Shown: positions 13,371 through 13,528 of the stretch, in pieces
Position numbering within the stretch: position 1 is the stretch's first letter
Layout of the letters: each line of letters opens with the position of its first letter
Assembly: GCA_002409965.1 (NCBI GenBank)
Contig: DHON01000095.1
Location: 1 to 13,528 of the forward strand
Direction: 5' to 3'
DNA from: Firmicutes bacterium UBA5389
GTDB taxonomy: Bacteria > Bacillota > DTU025
DNA length: 13,528 bases
Position numbers and translations under genes: made by a program
The notes under the pieces: generated by a model
Database searches by the model: none
The model's input: only the letters and a program-made list of their open reading frames with translations
Told to the model about the DNA's origin: nothing

Positions 13371-13528
13371 CTACCTCAACAGTTGCAGGACCGCCTGCGG
13401 CTTGGCATTGGCCTGCGCCAACATCGCCGTCGAGGCCTGGGCCAGGATCTGATACTTTGTGAAGTTCATCATCTCGACCGCGATGTCCACATCGCGGATG
13501 CGGCTTTCGGCGGCCGTCAGGTTCTCAG
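13371..13528 (-). CDS. hag: Flagellin 5 (partial, C-terminal 51 residues only)
   Basis: The frame enters from the right edge and encodes the conserved C-terminal D1/D0 end: ENLTAAESRIRDVDIAVEMM, NFTKYQILAQASTAML, and the terminal VLQLLR, with a TAG stop at 13373-13371. In this stretch it is identical in protein to flagellin 4. The rest of the gene, including its central insert and leader, is outside the window. It belongs to a separate upstream transcript, since a hairpin terminator and a new sigma-D promoter follow it. At least five flagellin genes therefore stand in tandem. Confidence 0.93.
   Translation of the reverse strand, partial: ENLTAAESRIRDVDIAVEMMNFTKYQILAQASTAMLAQANAKPQAVLQLLR

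Overview
The window looks like the chromosome of a GC-rich, flagellated member of the Bacillota. The flagellins are Hag-like: they start MRINHN, end LQLLR and have no leader peptide. A sigma-D-type promoter and strong AAGGAGG ribosome sites support this. The phylum is an inference from gene content; no rRNA or other marker gene is present.

Left part (1-6080) is an accessory region of mobile and toxin-antitoxin genes, almost all on the minus strand. It holds, in order: an IS200/IS605 element with partial tnpB and a broken tnpA (1-1133); a mazEF-type module with its own promoter and operator (1143-1819); a non-coding stretch with a diverged 83-bp direct repeat (1820-2570); a short coding remnant (2569-2751); a decayed XRE-ImmA/IrrE gene pair (2834-3638); a plus-strand sirtuin with an extended -10 promoter (3750-4577); an intact hicAB pair (4648-5401); and a second frameshifted immA/irrE gene (5362-6076). 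Two independent dead ImmA genes flank the sirtuin and hicAB, so this is a site of repeated gain and decay.

Middle (6050-7827): a plus-strand 545-residue protein joins TPR-like repeats to a plasmid pRiA4b ORF-3-like domain. It has its own sigma-A-type promoter and a TTG start. It converges on the flagellin operon across two hairpins (7931-8033).

Right part (7931-13528): four complete flagellin genes and the 3' end of a fifth lie in tandem on the minus strand. Transcription runs right to left. Flagellin 5 ends, a hairpin terminator follows, then a sigma-D promoter (TAAA-N16-GCCGATAT). A leader of about 620 nt precedes flagellins 4, 3, 2 and 1, and a terminator with a short U-tract ends the operon. 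The flagellins share nearly the same ends (about 162 N-terminal and 99 C-terminal residues) but carry unrelated central inserts of about 102, 15, 106 and 114 residues. Each of the four visible leaders has a small hairpin presenting AUGGA in its loop, 22-28 nt upstream of a second GGA in an ACAAGGA sequence inside the Shine-Dalgarno. This is the arrangement expected for CsrA (CsrA-FliW-flagellin) translational control, repeated for every flagellin copy.
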